Shown here in pieces: positions 31,714 through 40,557 of a DNA stretch of 64,000 nucleotides (its first letter is position 1; each line of letters starts with the position of its first letter). The DNA is taken from NCBI RefSeq assembly GCF_001316435.1, contig NZ_JXLL01000003.1, positions 186,001 to 250,000 on the forward strand, read 5' to 3'. The stretch comes from Caloranaerobacter sp. TR13. GTDB taxonomy: Bacteria; Bacillota; Clostridia; Tissierellales; Thermohalobacteraceae. Under the pieces are notes generated by a model. The model worked only from the letters and a program-made list of their open reading frames with translations, did not search any database and was not told the origin of the DNA. Position numbers and translations under genes: made by a program.

Positions 31714-32481
31714 TTAGTCTATATTAAATAACCTCTTTGTATTTTCAGTAGTAATACGCGCAACTTCTTCAACAGTTATATCTTTTAATTCTGCAATCAT
31801 TGCAGCAACATATCTTACATATAAAGGTTCATTTCTCTTACCTCTATGCGGATGTGGTGTAAGATATGGTGAATCTGTTTCAATCAGTATTCTGTTAATA
31901 TCTATAGCCTTTACTACTTCCTTAGCAGTTTTTGCATTTTTGAAAGTAACTGGTCCTGCAAAAGATATATAAAATCCCATCTTTATATATTCTTTTGCCA
32001 TTTCTACACTACCAGAAAAACAGTGCAGTACTCCTGTTAATGTACCATCTTGTTCCTCTTTTAATATATCGTATACATCTTTATGTGCTTCTCTATCATG
32101 TACTATAATTGGCAAATTAAATTCCTTTGCTAATTTAATCTGCTCTCTAAACCATTTTCTTTGTATATCTCTTGGTGAAAAATCATAATGATAGTCCAAC
32201 CCTATTTCTCCTACAGCTATAACTTTATCTTTCTTTAATAATGACTTCAAAACTTCTATTGTATCATCATCCATAGTCTTAGCATCATGAGGATGTATAC
32301 CGACTGCTGCATATATATTTTCATATTGTTGTGCTAAAGCAACAGCTTTTATAGATGATGCCAAATCAGCACCTGGATTTATAACTACCCATATATCATT
32401 ATTTTTCAAGCTTTTAATGATTTTATCTCTGTCTTTATCAAATCTTTTGTCATCTAAATGTGCATGGCTATCTATTAGCAT
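31714..32481 (-). CDS. tatD: TatD-family metal-dependent deoxyribonuclease
   Basis: 255 residues. TIM-barrel metal ligands in LIDSHAHLDD, VGEIGLDYHYD, IVHDREAH, GVLHCFSG and LIETDSPYLTPHPHRGKRN. 3'-5' exonuclease activity is known for the family. Directly after metG, as yabD in B. subtilis. Confidence 0.96.
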   Translation of the reverse strand: MLIDSHAHLDDKRFDKDRDKIIKSLKNNDIWVVINPGADLASSIKAVALAQQYENIYAAVGIHPHDAKTMDDDTIEVLKSLLKKDKVIAVGEIGLDYHYDFSPRDIQRKWFREQIKLAKEFNLPIIVHDREAHKDVYDILKEEQDGTLTGVLHCFSGSVEMAKEYIKMGFYISFAGPVTFKNAKTAKEVVKAIDINRILIETDSPYLTPHPHRGKRNEPLYVRYVAAMIAELKDITVEEVARITTENTKRLFNID

Positions 32482-32498
32482 GTGTCTCTCTCCTTATT

Positions 32499-32602
32499 TA
32501 TTAGTTGCCAGTTTCCAGTTGCCAGAGTACAAAAATTAGTTGACAGGGGACAGTTACCAGTATACCTGTTCTCTGTTCTCTGTCCCCTGTTCCCTGTAAA
32601 CT
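32499..32602. repeat. Heptanucleotide-period spacer repeat (GTTGCCA and GTTCTCT types)
   Basis: GTTGCCA GTTTCCA GTT..., then TTGACAG GGGACAG, TATACCT GTTCTCT, GTTCTCT GTCCCCT, GTTCCCT GTAAAC. It spans the whole metG-tatD gap. Confidence 0.8.
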
Positions 32603-32606
32603 TTAA

Positions 32607-34553
32607 CTATTGTACTCTCGCTCCGCTTTTTATCTCGTCTAATACAGTTGCTAAAGTTAATTTCTTACCTTTACTTGCAGCAAGAACCATACCATGCGAC
32701 TCAATACCTCTTAATTTAATTGGTTTTAAATTAGCTACAAGTATAACATTTTTTCCTACTAAATCTTCTGGATTATAATATTTAGCTATTCCTGAAACAA
32801 CCTGTCTTTTTTCATCCCCAACTTCAAGCTGTAAAACCAAAAGTTTATCAGCATTAGGATGTTTTTTTGCCTCAATAACTTTTGCCACTCTTAAGTCAAT
32901 TTTATCAAAATCATCTATCGTAATAAAATTATCTTCATCTATTTCATTAGATAAACTTGCACCTTGTCTTTTATTTAAAAATTCTTCATTTGCTTTATTT
33001 AGTCTTTCTAATTCCTTTTTAATATCTAATCTTGGGAACATTGGATTTTCTCTTCTAACTTTTAATCCTGAAGGTAGACTGCCCCATTTACTTATATCAT
33101 CCCATGATGTTCCCTGTCCATTGTCTAAGCCTAACTGTCTCCAAATAGCATTTGATGTTTTTTCCATAAAAGGTCTTATTAACACAGATATAATTCTAAG
33201 TGATTCTGCTAGGTTATAAAGTACTGTATCAAGTCTACCTTTTTTATCTTCTTCTTTAGCTAAAATCCAAGGTGTTGTTTCATCTATATATTTGTTTGTT
33301 CTTCCAATGAGCTTCCAAATTTCTTCTAAAGCACTACTAAAGTTTAGTTTATCCATTAATTCTTCAACTTTATAAGGTACTGATGTTGCCAATTCTTTTA
33401 GGTCCTCATCATATTCTCCATCTTCTACTGGCTTTGGCATAATTCCACCGTTGTATTTCTCTATCATAGCTACTGTTCTACTAACTAAATTACCAAGATC
33501 ATTAGCTAAATCAGAATTAATTCTTTGTAAAAACTTTTCCTTAGAGAAAGAACCATCTTGGCCAAATGAAAACTCTCTTAATAAGAAATATTTTAATGCA
33601 TCTATTCCGTAAAGCTCAATCAAAGGTTCTGGATAAACTACATTTCCTTTAGATTTTGACATTTTCTCATCCTCAAATAATATCCAACCATGACCAAAAA
33701 CTTTTTTAGGAACATCTATATCTAAAGCCATTAGAATTGCAGGCCAAACAATAGTGTGGAATCTAACAATTTCTTTACCTACTAAATGCACATCAGCAGG
33801 CCAGAATTTCTCAAAATCTTCATCATTATCTGTTAAATATCCTAAAGCTGTAATGTAATTACATACTGCATCAAACCAAACATATATTACGTGTTTTTCA
33901 TCAAATGGAACTTTAATTCCCCAATCAAATGAAGTTCTTGATACACATAAATCTTCAAGTCCTGGCTTTAAGAAATTATTTATCATTTCATTTTTTCTAG
34001 ATTCAGGCTGTAAAAACTCTGAATTTTCCTCTAAAAGCTTAATTAGTTTATCTTGATATTTTGATAGTTTGAAAAAATAAGCTTCTTCTTTTGTTAATTC
34101 AACTTCTCTTCCACAGTCTGGACATTTCCCATCAACAAGTTGACTCTCTGTCCAGAAAGACTCACAAGGAGTACAATAAAGCCCTTCATAGTAACTTTTA
34201 TATATGTCTCCTTTTTCATATAGCTTTGTAAATATCTTCTGAACTACTTCTTCATGCTGCTTATCTGTAGTTCTAATGAAAATATCATTTGTAATCTCTA
34301 AAGTTTTCCACAGTTTCTTAATGTCTTCTACGATTTTATCCACATATTCCTTAGGAGTTATCCCCTTTTCCTTAGCTATTTTGTCAATCTTTTGTCCGTG
34401 TTCATCCGTACCAGTAAGAAACTTAACTTCATAACCTGTAAGTCTTTTAAATCTAGCTAATACATCCGCAGCAACAGTTGTATACGTATGCCCTATATGA
34501 AGATTATTACTTGGATAATAGATTGGTGTTGTAATATAGAAAGTCTTATTCAT
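32607..34553 (-). CDS. metG: Methionyl-tRNA synthetase
   Basis: 648 residues, class I synthetase. HIGH motif in YPSNNLHIGHTYTT, zinc-knuckle pairs CTPC and CPDC, KMSKS loop EDEKMSKSKGNV, and a C-terminal EMAP/tRNA-binding domain (~545-648; DFDKIDLRVAKVIEAKKHPN). Charges tRNA-Met. Controlled by a T-box leader with Met specifier. Confidence 0.98.
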   Translation of the reverse strand: MNKTFYITTPIYYPSNNLHIGHTYTTVAADVLARFKRLTGYEVKFLTGTDEHGQKIDKIAKEKGITPKEYVDKIVEDIKKLWKTLEITNDIFIRTTDKQHEEVVQKIFTKLYEKGDIYKSYYEGLYCTPCESFWTESQLVDGKCPDCGREVELTKEEAYFFKLSKYQDKLIKLLEENSEFLQPESRKNEMINNFLKPGLEDLCVSRTSFDWGIKVPFDEKHVIYVWFDAVCNYITALGYLTDNDEDFEKFWPADVHLVGKEIVRFHTIVWPAILMALDIDVPKKVFGHGWILFEDEKMSKSKGNVVYPEPLIELYGIDALKYFLLREFSFGQDGSFSKEKFLQRINSDLANDLGNLVSRTVAMIEKYNGGIMPKPVEDGEYDEDLKELATSVPYKVEELMDKLNFSSALEEIWKLIGRTNKYIDETTPWILAKEEDKKGRLDTVLYNLAESLRIISVLIRPFMEKTSNAIWRQLGLDNGQGTSWDDISKWGSLPSGLKVRRENPMFPRLDIKKELERLNKANEEFLNKRQGASLSNEIDEDNFITIDDFDKIDLRVAKVIEAKKHPNADKLLVLQLEVGDEKRQVVSGIAKYYNPEDLVGKNVILVANLKPIKLRGIESHGMVLAASKGKKLTLATVLDEIKSGARVQ

Positions 34554-34603
34554 AAAATATCTCCTCCCATACTTAATGAATTTTAAATGTTAAATGATAA
34601 ATA

Positions 34604-34640
34604 AAAAATCCTTCACCCCTAACAATAGGGACGAAGGATT
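34604..34640 (-). terminator. T-box-controlled terminator of metG
   Basis: AATCCTTCGTCCCT-ATTGTT-AGGGGTGAAGGATT followed by T run on the minus strand. Confidence 0.9.
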
Positions 34641-34862
34641 AACTCGCGTTACCACCCTAATTTACATAAGCCTCACGACTTATGCCTCAGTAGGTTACAA
34701 TAATAACCTTGTAATTTTAACGGATACAAACCCGTAATAGCCTACTACTATTTCAGCTATTCAACTCAGGGGCCATCTTCAGCTTAACCTCTAACGTCAG
34801 TTTCCACCAACCCTGACTCTCTATAGTTAGAATGTTAAACCTACTCTTCCCTTCATAGTTTT
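34641..34862 (-). promoter_or_regulatory. T-box leader, methionine-specific
   Basis: The minus strand has the T-box AGGGTGGTAACGCGAG next to the terminator. Stem I elements include AGAGAGTCAGGGTTGGTG and GAAGATGGCCCCTGAGTTG, where ATG is the likely specifier codon, which fits metG. Uncharged tRNA-Met would stabilise the antiterminator. Confidence 0.93.
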
Positions 34863-34891
34863 TGATATTATATTATGTTTATTTATCAAAA

Positions 34892-34921
34892 ACTATACAA
34901 AAAAATACATCTATTTGTCAA
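34892..34921 (-). promoter_or_regulatory. Promoter of the T-box-metG transcript
   Basis: Minus strand TTGACA, 18-base spacer, TATAGT. An 11-bp inverted repeat (AGTTTTTGATA/TATCAAAAACT, 34858-34893) begins at the probable start point. Confidence 0.65.
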
Positions 34922-34947
34922 GTAATTTTTCCAACTTCAATAACCTA

Positions 34948-35481
34948 TCAAAAAAACATCACTTTGCAAACTATAACTGAGGCAATTACAGCAGCTAAGT
35001 GAGATAACAATGCTGCTTTTAAAGTATATCTACCATCTTTGATCCCCACAGCACCAAAATAAACAGCCATAGTATAAAAAATAGTTTCAGCAGAACCCAT
35101 CATTGTTGACGCTACTCTACCAACAAAAGAATCAGGACCATATGTAGTTATTATGTCTTTTACTATAGCTAGTGAACCACTGCCTGAAATAGGTCTCATT
35201 ATAATTAAAGGAATTACTTCTTTCGGAATAGATAAAAATTTAGCTAAAGGGCTAAAAATATTTACCATAATATCCATAGCACCAGAACGTTTAAATATAC
35301 CTATTGCTACAAAAATTGCTATTAGATATGGCATTATTCTAATAGAAGTTTTAAATCCTTCTTTAGCACCATCAACAAAAGCATCGTATAAATCTATACC
35401 TTTTAGATATCCATGAATTAATATAATCGATATAATAATTGGTATTATAGAGATAGAAATTAAATTAAATATATAAACCAT
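34948..35481 (-). CDS. spmB: Spore maturation protein B
   Basis: 177 residues, nucleoside-recognition-like membrane family. Conserved IRIMPYLIAIFVAIGIFKRSG, IMRPISGSGSLA and STMMGSAETIFYTMAVYFGAVG. SpmA and SpmB are needed for spore core dehydration in B. subtilis. Four bases after spmA. Confidence 0.95.
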   Translation of the reverse strand: MVYIFNLISISIIPIIISIILIHGYLKGIDLYDAFVDGAKEGFKTSIRIMPYLIAIFVAIGIFKRSGAMDIMVNIFSPLAKFLSIPKEVIPLIIMRPISGSGSLAIVKDIITTYGPDSFVGRVASTMMGSAETIFYTMAVYFGAVGIKDGRYTLKAALLSHLAAVIASVIVCKVMFF

Positions 35482-35485
35482 ACTA

Positions 35486-36061
35486 TCAACCTCTTAATTG
35501 AAATATTTTAACACTTATTATTCCTACTAATGTAGAAATTGTAGTAGCTATTAAAGAAGTTCCAATAATCTCTGTAGGATTTAACGAGCCTGCATCTGCT
35601 CTAATTTTAAGTACTGTGAGTGGAACTAACTGTATTGAAGACATATTTATTACTAAAAACATACACATTGTATTAGAAGCCTTCTTTTTGTCGGTATTAA
35701 GCTTATTCATCTCTTCCATAGCCTTAATTCCTAAAGCTGTAGCAGAATTACCTGCTCCGAACATGTTAGTTACCATATTCATGATTATTGCACTTATTGC
35801 TGGATGATTTTGCGGAATTTCAGGAAATAAAAGCTTAGTAATAGGCCTTAATATTCTGCTAAATGCATTTATCAGCCCAGACTTGTTCGCAATATTCATA
35901 AGTCCAAGCCATACTGCCATAACTCCGGTTAAACTTATTGCAAATTTTACAGCTTCCTGCGTATCTTCTATAACAACTGCATTTATTGAATCTATATTTC
36001 CGTTAACAATCGAAACAATTATTCCAATAAAAATCAGGAAAAACCATATATAGTTTATCAA
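35486..36061 (-). CDS. spmA: Spore maturation protein A
   Basis: 191 residues. Conserved GVMAVWLGLMNIANKSGLI, MNMVTNMFGAGNSATALGIK and MSSIQLVPLTVLKIR. First gene of the spmAB pair, with a CATATAAT box ~25-35 bases upstream on the minus strand. Confidence 0.95.
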   Translation of the reverse strand: MINYIWFFLIFIGIIVSIVNGNIDSINAVVIEDTQEAVKFAISLTGVMAVWLGLMNIANKSGLINAFSRILRPITKLLFPEIPQNHPAISAIIMNMVTNMFGAGNSATALGIKAMEEMNKLNTDKKKASNTMCMFLVINMSSIQLVPLTVLKIRADAGSLNPTEIIGTSLIATTISTLVGIISVKIFQLRG

Positions 36062-36086
36062 CGTTATCCCTCCTCTTTTCTATCAA

Positions 36087-36115
36087 ATTATATGCCTTGA
36101 AAAAATAATATATTT
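36087..36115 (-). promoter_or_regulatory. Possible sigma-E promoter of spmAB
   Basis: CATATAAT (36094-36087) resembles the sigma-E -10 CATACANT, with TGAAATAT about 15 bases upstream as a -35 candidate. spmAB is a sigma-E operon in B. subtilis. Confidence 0.4.
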
Positions 36116-36127
36116 CAAAAAAGCAGA

Positions 36128-36155
36128 ATAGAACTCGTATAAAACGAGTTCTATA
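36128..36155 (-). terminator. Terminator of cca
   Basis: GAACTCGT / ACGAGTTC stem with 5-base loop and a moderately T-rich flank. Confidence 0.6.
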
Positions 36156-36189
36156 TATTTATATCTAAACGGAGGACTTTATTCAGTTA

Positions 36190-36242
36190 TTTGTATATTA
36201 ACTATCGTCTATCGAAAAGCGAAAAGCAAACAACAAATAGCC
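36190..36242. repeat. Short heptanucleotide-period tract
   Basis: CTATCGT CTATCGA, AAAGCGA AAAGCAA, ACAACAA ATAGCCA. Confidence 0.5.
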
Positions 36243-36244
36243 AA

Positions 36245-37672
36245 TTATAATAGTTGTTCAATATATTTTAATGCAGCTTGTTTATTAGCACTTATCTTGC
36301 CATAATATATTGCTTTCCTCACTTCTTCTAGTAAATCACCAACTAATACATCTTTACCTAAATCAAATTTTTGCATAATCTCTTTTCCTGTTATAATATT
36401 AGATATCTTTTCTATTTCTTTATATCTTGTTAGATAATTATTAGCCATATATTCTATATGAACCTTGAATTTACCCATTTCTTCTTCTGGGAACAGTAAC
36501 TTTCTTGTTGCTATAATATCTGATAAAGATATAAGTAAAATATCTAAAGTATCTTCTTTTAATTCTGAAAATATTCCATATAAGGCCTTCCCACTTACAT
36601 CATTATTTTTATATAAAACTAGCGGAAGCATATGTTTTGCAACCATTTTATAAAGTAAATCTCTTTCTTTTATACTTAATTTAAGTCTTTCTGCAATTTT
36701 TTTAACTATTTCTGCTCCTGTTATTTCATGTCCTTTAAATCTTATCCTTCCTGTTTCATCAACTTTCTTAGCAGATGGCTTCCCTATATCATGAAAAAAT
36801 GCCCCTAATTTTATTAAATCTAATCTTGTATGTCCTGATGCGACTATTTTTTTAGTATGCTCCTCATATGCCTTTCTTACATGATCTTCAAAATAACCAT
36901 TTGCATAAATAATATCTTCTGCTACTTTAAGTGTATATATTGAATGAGTTAAAGAATCAACCACATGATACTTACATTTTCCTATCTCTCTCATTGGTTC
37001 TATTTCTGGAAAAATTTCTTCTAAAATATTTAATGTTCTATCCATATAGTTAAAATAGTAATAAGTTCTTCTATACTTTAATAACTTAAATAACTCATGT
37101 GTTATCCTCTCACCAGGCATGTTTTTAATTTTATCTTTATTTTTCTTTATAAGCCTTTTTGTAGTGTCATCTAGTTCAAACTCAAGCTGTGACATAAATC
37201 TAACTGCTCTTAACATCCTAATAGGGTCTTCTTCAAAAATCTTTTCATTAATATATCTAATAATGCCTTTATTTAAATCATCAAGTCCATTTGATACATC
37301 TATAATATTTTCTTTAGAAATTATTTCTTTTTCTATTTTATCTATATCAATTGCTAAGCTATTTATAGTAAAATCTCTATTTAATAGATCTTCTTTTATG
37401 TCTTCACCTTTCAATTGGCTTAAATCTACTGTAATGTTCCTTTTATTATTGATAACTCTATAAAATTTATGTCTACCGCCTAAAGTAATAAGCTTTCCAT
37501 TTATAGATTCGGCAAAATCTTTAGCTACATCTTCCACATTCCCTTTAACAACAAAATCAATATCCTCATTGGGCTTATCAAGTAAATAATCCCTTATATA
37601 ACCACCTACAAGATATATTTTGACATTTTTTTTATTTCCTATTTCCTTCAATTTAGGAAGGATTAAATCCAA
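36245..37672 (-). CDS. cca: CCA tRNA nucleotidyltransferase with HD domain
   Basis: 475 residues. Polymerase-beta head: VYLVGGYIRDYLLDKPNEDIDFVV (catalytic DxD), EDPIRMLRAVRFMSQLEF, RITHELFKLL; HD domain ~245-380 with AFFHDIGKPSAKK. Adds or repairs the tRNA CCA end. The HD domain may give 2',3'-cyclic phosphatase activity. Confidence 0.93.
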   Translation of the reverse strand: MDLILPKLKEIGNKKNVKIYLVGGYIRDYLLDKPNEDIDFVVKGNVEDVAKDFAESINGKLITLGGRHKFYRVINNKRNITVDLSQLKGEDIKEDLLNRDFTINSLAIDIDKIEKEIISKENIIDVSNGLDDLNKGIIRYINEKIFEEDPIRMLRAVRFMSQLEFELDDTTKRLIKKNKDKIKNMPGERITHELFKLLKYRRTYYYFNYMDRTLNILEEIFPEIEPMREIGKCKYHVVDSLTHSIYTLKVAEDIIYANGYFEDHVRKAYEEHTKKIVASGHTRLDLIKLGAFFHDIGKPSAKKVDETGRIRFKGHEITGAEIVKKIAERLKLSIKERDLLYKMVAKHMLPLVLYKNNDVSGKALYGIFSELKEDTLDILLISLSDIIATRKLLFPEEEMGKFKVHIEYMANNYLTRYKEIEKISNIITGKEIMQKFDLGKDVLVGDLLEEVRKAIYYGKISANKQAALKYIEQLL

Positions 37673-37977
37673 TTAAATCAACCCCTCAAAAGCAATATCT
37701 TTAGTATTCTTTATTATAATTATATACCATTTGAAATATTAAATCACTAATGGATTATAAAACAATTATTTAATATTTATATTGCTTTAAATTTCCATTA
37801 ACATTAATCGACGTAATTTTTGTTAATTTAATTAATAATCAAAAAAATTATTTCAGACTGTTAATAAACTCATTTTTATCATATATATGAAAACAGAAGC
37901 AAATGCTTAAAAAATTTAATTTTTTTAATCAAAAATACTAATAAATATATTAATTTTTGGAAATTTTAAATTTTATG
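37673..37977. other. AT-rich intergenic region upstream of abrB
   Basis: About 300 very AT-rich bases without an ORF or clear RNA. Several TTAAT/ATTAA stretches could be AbrB-type binding DNA, but no distinct motif stands out. Confidence 0.4.
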
Positions 37978-38006
37978 TTGACTTTTATTGGTATATCTGG
38001 TACTAT
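37978..38006 (+). promoter_or_regulatory. Promoter of abrB
   Basis: TTGACT, 17-base spacer, TACTAT, about 50 bases upstream of the ATG. Confidence 0.65.
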
Positions 38007-38056
38007 TTCTTTGTAGGAAGTTGTCGAATTATGACTAATATTAGGAGGGGAATTTT

Positions 38057-38296
38057 ATGAAATCAACTGGTATCGTTAGAAAAGTGGACGAGCTAGGAAG
38101 AATCGTTATACCAAAAGAATTAAGAACTACTTTTGAAATTGGAGAAAAAGACTCACTAGAAATCTATGTAGATGGTGAACATATAATCTTAAAAAAATAC
38201 GCACCAGCATGCATTTTCTGTGGACAAGCTAAAGACGTACAAGTATTCAAAGGTAAAAACATCTGCCCAAGCTGTCTTGAAGAACTAAAAAAATAA
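38057..38296 (+). CDS. abrB: AbrB-family transition-state regulator
   Basis: 79 residues. Swapped-hairpin DNA-binding domain MKSTGIVRKVDELGRIVIPK. The C-terminal half has CIFCGQ and ICPSCL, a CxxC-CxxC zinc-ribbon-like arrangement typical of clostridial AbrB homologues rather than Bacillus AbrB. Controls post-exponential and sporulation genes. RBS AGGAGGGG. Confidence 0.93.
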   Translation: MKSTGIVRKVDELGRIVIPKELRTTFEIGEKDSLEIYVDGEHIILKKYAPACIFCGQAKDVQVFKGKNICPSCLEELKK

Positions 38297-38301
38297 TAAT
38301 A

Positions 38302-38332
38302 CATAAAAGCAGCTATTAAGCTGCTTTTATTC
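38302..38332. terminator. Terminator between abrB and DUF1858 gene
   Basis: AAAAGCAGCT-ATTA-AGCTGCTTTT, usable on both strands. Confidence 0.8.
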
Positions 38333-38530
38333 TTTATTCTCATCTAAGCTATTTAAATCTTCTAGTAATTTATCTAAGTCTACATGATGAACTCTTGAAG
38401 CTACTTCAATAGACTCATTGTAAACTGCATTACATGAATTACAGTACAAACCATACTTTTTTAATACTTCAAGAACCTTTTCATTTTTTTTAATAATATC
38501 AAAAATGATCATATCTTTAGTAATCTTCAT
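38327..38530 (-). CDS. DUF1858 redox-disulfide-type protein
   Basis: 67 residues. TKDMIIFDIIKKNEKVLEVL then YGLYCNSCNAVYNES with CxxC, and VHHVDLDKLLEDLN. Paralogue of 25380-25565. It lies after rsmI on the same strand. Redox function is inferred from the family Cys pair. Confidence 0.85.
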   Translation of the reverse strand: MKITKDMIIFDIIKKNEKVLEVLKKYGLYCNSCNAVYNESIEVASRVHHVDLDKLLEDLNSLDENKE

Positions 38531-38552
38531 CTTCCCACACCCCTATTCTTAT

Positions 38553-39401
38553 TTAAAACTTTATAGATAAACTTTCTTTATAAACATCTCTCTTAGGTAT
38601 ATTTCTTTCTTTTGCCACTATTTTAATTGCATCTTTCTTATTAAAGCCCTTATTTATATAAAACAATATATGTTCTTTTACCGTCATGTCAGCCCACCAA
38701 TTGTCGTCAAATTCATCATCTTCCATTTGTGCTCCCTCTATTACCAAAACAAATTCACCTTTTATACCATCTTTTTGGAATTTATCGATTGCCTCGTTTA
38801 TGGTACCTCTAAAAATTTCTTCATACTTCTTTGTAAGTTCTCTCGCAACTGCAATTTTTCTATCTCCTAATATTTCTTTCATATCCTTTAAGGAACTTAT
38901 AAGCCTATGTGGAGATTCATAAAAAATAATAGTTCTATCTTCTGTTTTAATTTTATTAAGCCTTCCCCTTCTTTCCTTTTTATTAGAAGATAAGAAGCCC
39001 TCGAAAACAAATTTTCTTGTAGAAAGACCTGAAACTACTAAAGCTAATAAAGAAGCACTAGGGCCCGGTAAACCAACTACATTTATATCATTTTCAATTG
39101 CAAGCTTTATCAAATCCTCTCCAGGATCTGATATGCCTGGCATTCCAGCATCAGAAACTAAAGCTATATTTTCTCCTGCTAAAAGTTTATCAACTAAAAA
39201 TTTCCCCTTTTGCTTTATATTATGCTCATGATAACTTGTTAGTGGCTTTTTTATGTCATAATGATTTAATAGTTTTAAAGTATGTCTAGTATCTTCAGCT
39301 GCTATTAAATCTACACTTTTCAATATATTAAGAACCCTAACTGTAATATCATCTAAATTGCCAATCGGGGTAGGACATATATATAATATACCCTTATTCA
39401 A
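38553..39401 (-). CDS. rsmI: 16S rRNA (cytidine1402-2'-O)-methyltransferase
   Basis: 282 residues, tetrapyrrole-methylase fold: ICPTPIGNLDDITVRVL, AEDTRHTLKLLNHY, VSDAGMPGISDPGE, GPSASLLALVVSGL. Overlaps the upstream trmN6-like gene by eight bases. Corresponds to B. subtilis yabC/rsmI. Confidence 0.96.
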   Translation of the reverse strand: MNKGILYICPTPIGNLDDITVRVLNILKSVDLIAAEDTRHTLKLLNHYDIKKPLTSYHEHNIKQKGKFLVDKLLAGENIALVSDAGMPGISDPGEDLIKLAIENDINVVGLPGPSASLLALVVSGLSTRKFVFEGFLSSNKKERRGRLNKIKTEDRTIIFYESPHRLISSLKDMKEILGDRKIAVARELTKKYEEIFRGTINEAIDKFQKDGIKGEFVLVIEGAQMEDDEFDDNWWADMTVKEHILFYINKGFNKKDAIKIVAKERNIPKRDVYKESLSIKF

Positions 39402-40155
39402 TCTCCTTCCCCCTCTCTATACCATAAATTTCATAAATTTCTTCTGTATAACTTCCATCTTCATTGTATACATAAAGTGGTTTTAAAAATTTTAAATCAG
39501 GTTTAGAGGCTTTTATACTCTTTATCAAAATTAGATTAGGTCTTTCTCCAACTTTAGGATGAACAAATCGTAAGCTTTTAGGTTCAAGTTTATATTTCCT
39601 TAATAAGCATAATATATCAACGATTCTATGTGGTCTATGAACTAAGAAAAACCTACCATTGTGTCTTAGTAGCCTACTCGATACCCTTATAACATCCTCA
39701 AGCGTGCACATTATTTCATGTCTTGAAATAGCCTTTTTGTCTTCAGGATTAATAGCCCCACTACCTGAAATCATATAAGGTGGGTTACTAGTTACTACAT
39801 CATACTTATTAATACCAAGAGTCTCAGGAGCTTCTTTTAAGTCAATATTTACTATTTCTATGGACTTTTCAAGCTCATTCATAAAAACTGATCTTTTAGC
39901 CATTTGAGCAACATCTTTTTGAATTTCTACTCCATATATCTTTTTTACTTTATTTTTGGCCCATAACAATAATGGAATTATACCTGTTCCTGTACCTAAA
40001 TCTACTATCTCTGAATTATCTTTTATATCGCAAAAATTTGCTAATAATACAGCATCCATACCAAAACAAAACCCTTTAGTATTTTGTATAATTTTTAATC
40101 CTTCACACTGCAAATCATCTATTCTCTCGTTTTCTTTTAAATCTACTTTCCTCAT
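39394..40155 (-). CDS. trmN6: tRNA1(Val) adenine-N6 methyltransferase-like (YabB)
   Basis: 253 residues. SAM motif VDLGTGTGIIPLLL and catalytic NPPYM in DVVTSNPPYMISG; starts with ENERIDDLQCEGLKIIQN, typical of YfiC/YabB proteins. Overlaps rsmI, as yabB neighbours it in Bacillus. RNA target inferred from the family. Confidence 0.92.
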   Translation of the reverse strand: MRKVDLKENERIDDLQCEGLKIIQNTKGFCFGMDAVLLANFCDIKDNSEIVDLGTGTGIIPLLLWAKNKVKKIYGVEIQKDVAQMAKRSVFMNELEKSIEIVNIDLKEAPETLGINKYDVVTSNPPYMISGSGAINPEDKKAISRHEIMCTLEDVIRVSSRLLRHNGRFFLVHRPHRIVDILCLLRKYKLEPKSLRFVHPKVGERPNLILIKSIKASKPDLKFLKPLYVYNEDGSYTEEIYEIYGIERGKEIE

Positions 40156-40218
40156 TTGTCACTCTCCTACTGCTTTCTTACTATATATTATAGCATTTTA
40201 TATAACTTCCTAAAATAA

Positions 40219-40247
40219 AAAGAAAGACCCTAATTGGGCCTTTCTTA
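40219..40247 (-). terminator. Terminator of the ferredoxin gene
   Basis: AGAAAGGCCC-AATTA-GGGTCTTTCT followed by T-rich DNA on the minus strand. Confidence 0.75.
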
Positions 40248-40258
40248 TGTATTTATAA

Positions 40259-40429
40259 TTATTCTTGTACTGGTGCATCTACTGGACATACATTTGCGCA
40301 AGCACCGCACTCGATGCAACCCTCTGCATCAATTACATATTTATCTTCTCCTGGACTAATAACATTTACAGGACATTCTGGTTCGCATGCTCCACAACTG
40401 ATGCAAGCATCTGTAATTTTGTAAGCCAT
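40259..40429 (-). CDS. 2[4Fe-4S] ferredoxin
   Basis: 56 residues, missed by a 60-residue cutoff. [20 protein letters not shown] and later [20 protein letters not shown] give two complete CxxCxxCxxxCP cluster sites. Clostridial-type low-potential electron carrier, the likely partner of the por oxidoreductase in this window. RBS AGGAGGTG nine bases upstream; own terminator. It sits between ricT and trmN6, where Bacillus has yabA. Confidence 0.95.
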   Translation of the reverse strand: MAYKITDACISCGACEPECPVNVISPGEDKYVIDAEGCIECGACANVCPVDAPVQE

Positions 40430-40557
40430 CAGGTTCACCTCCTTCTGGATATAACACTATAAGTAGTGTTCTCCTTTATTTTAACATTTATTATTGTTTT
40501 ATAAAAGTATTTTTATTGTTTTTAACATACAATAACAAGCTTAATAATTAGTAATTT

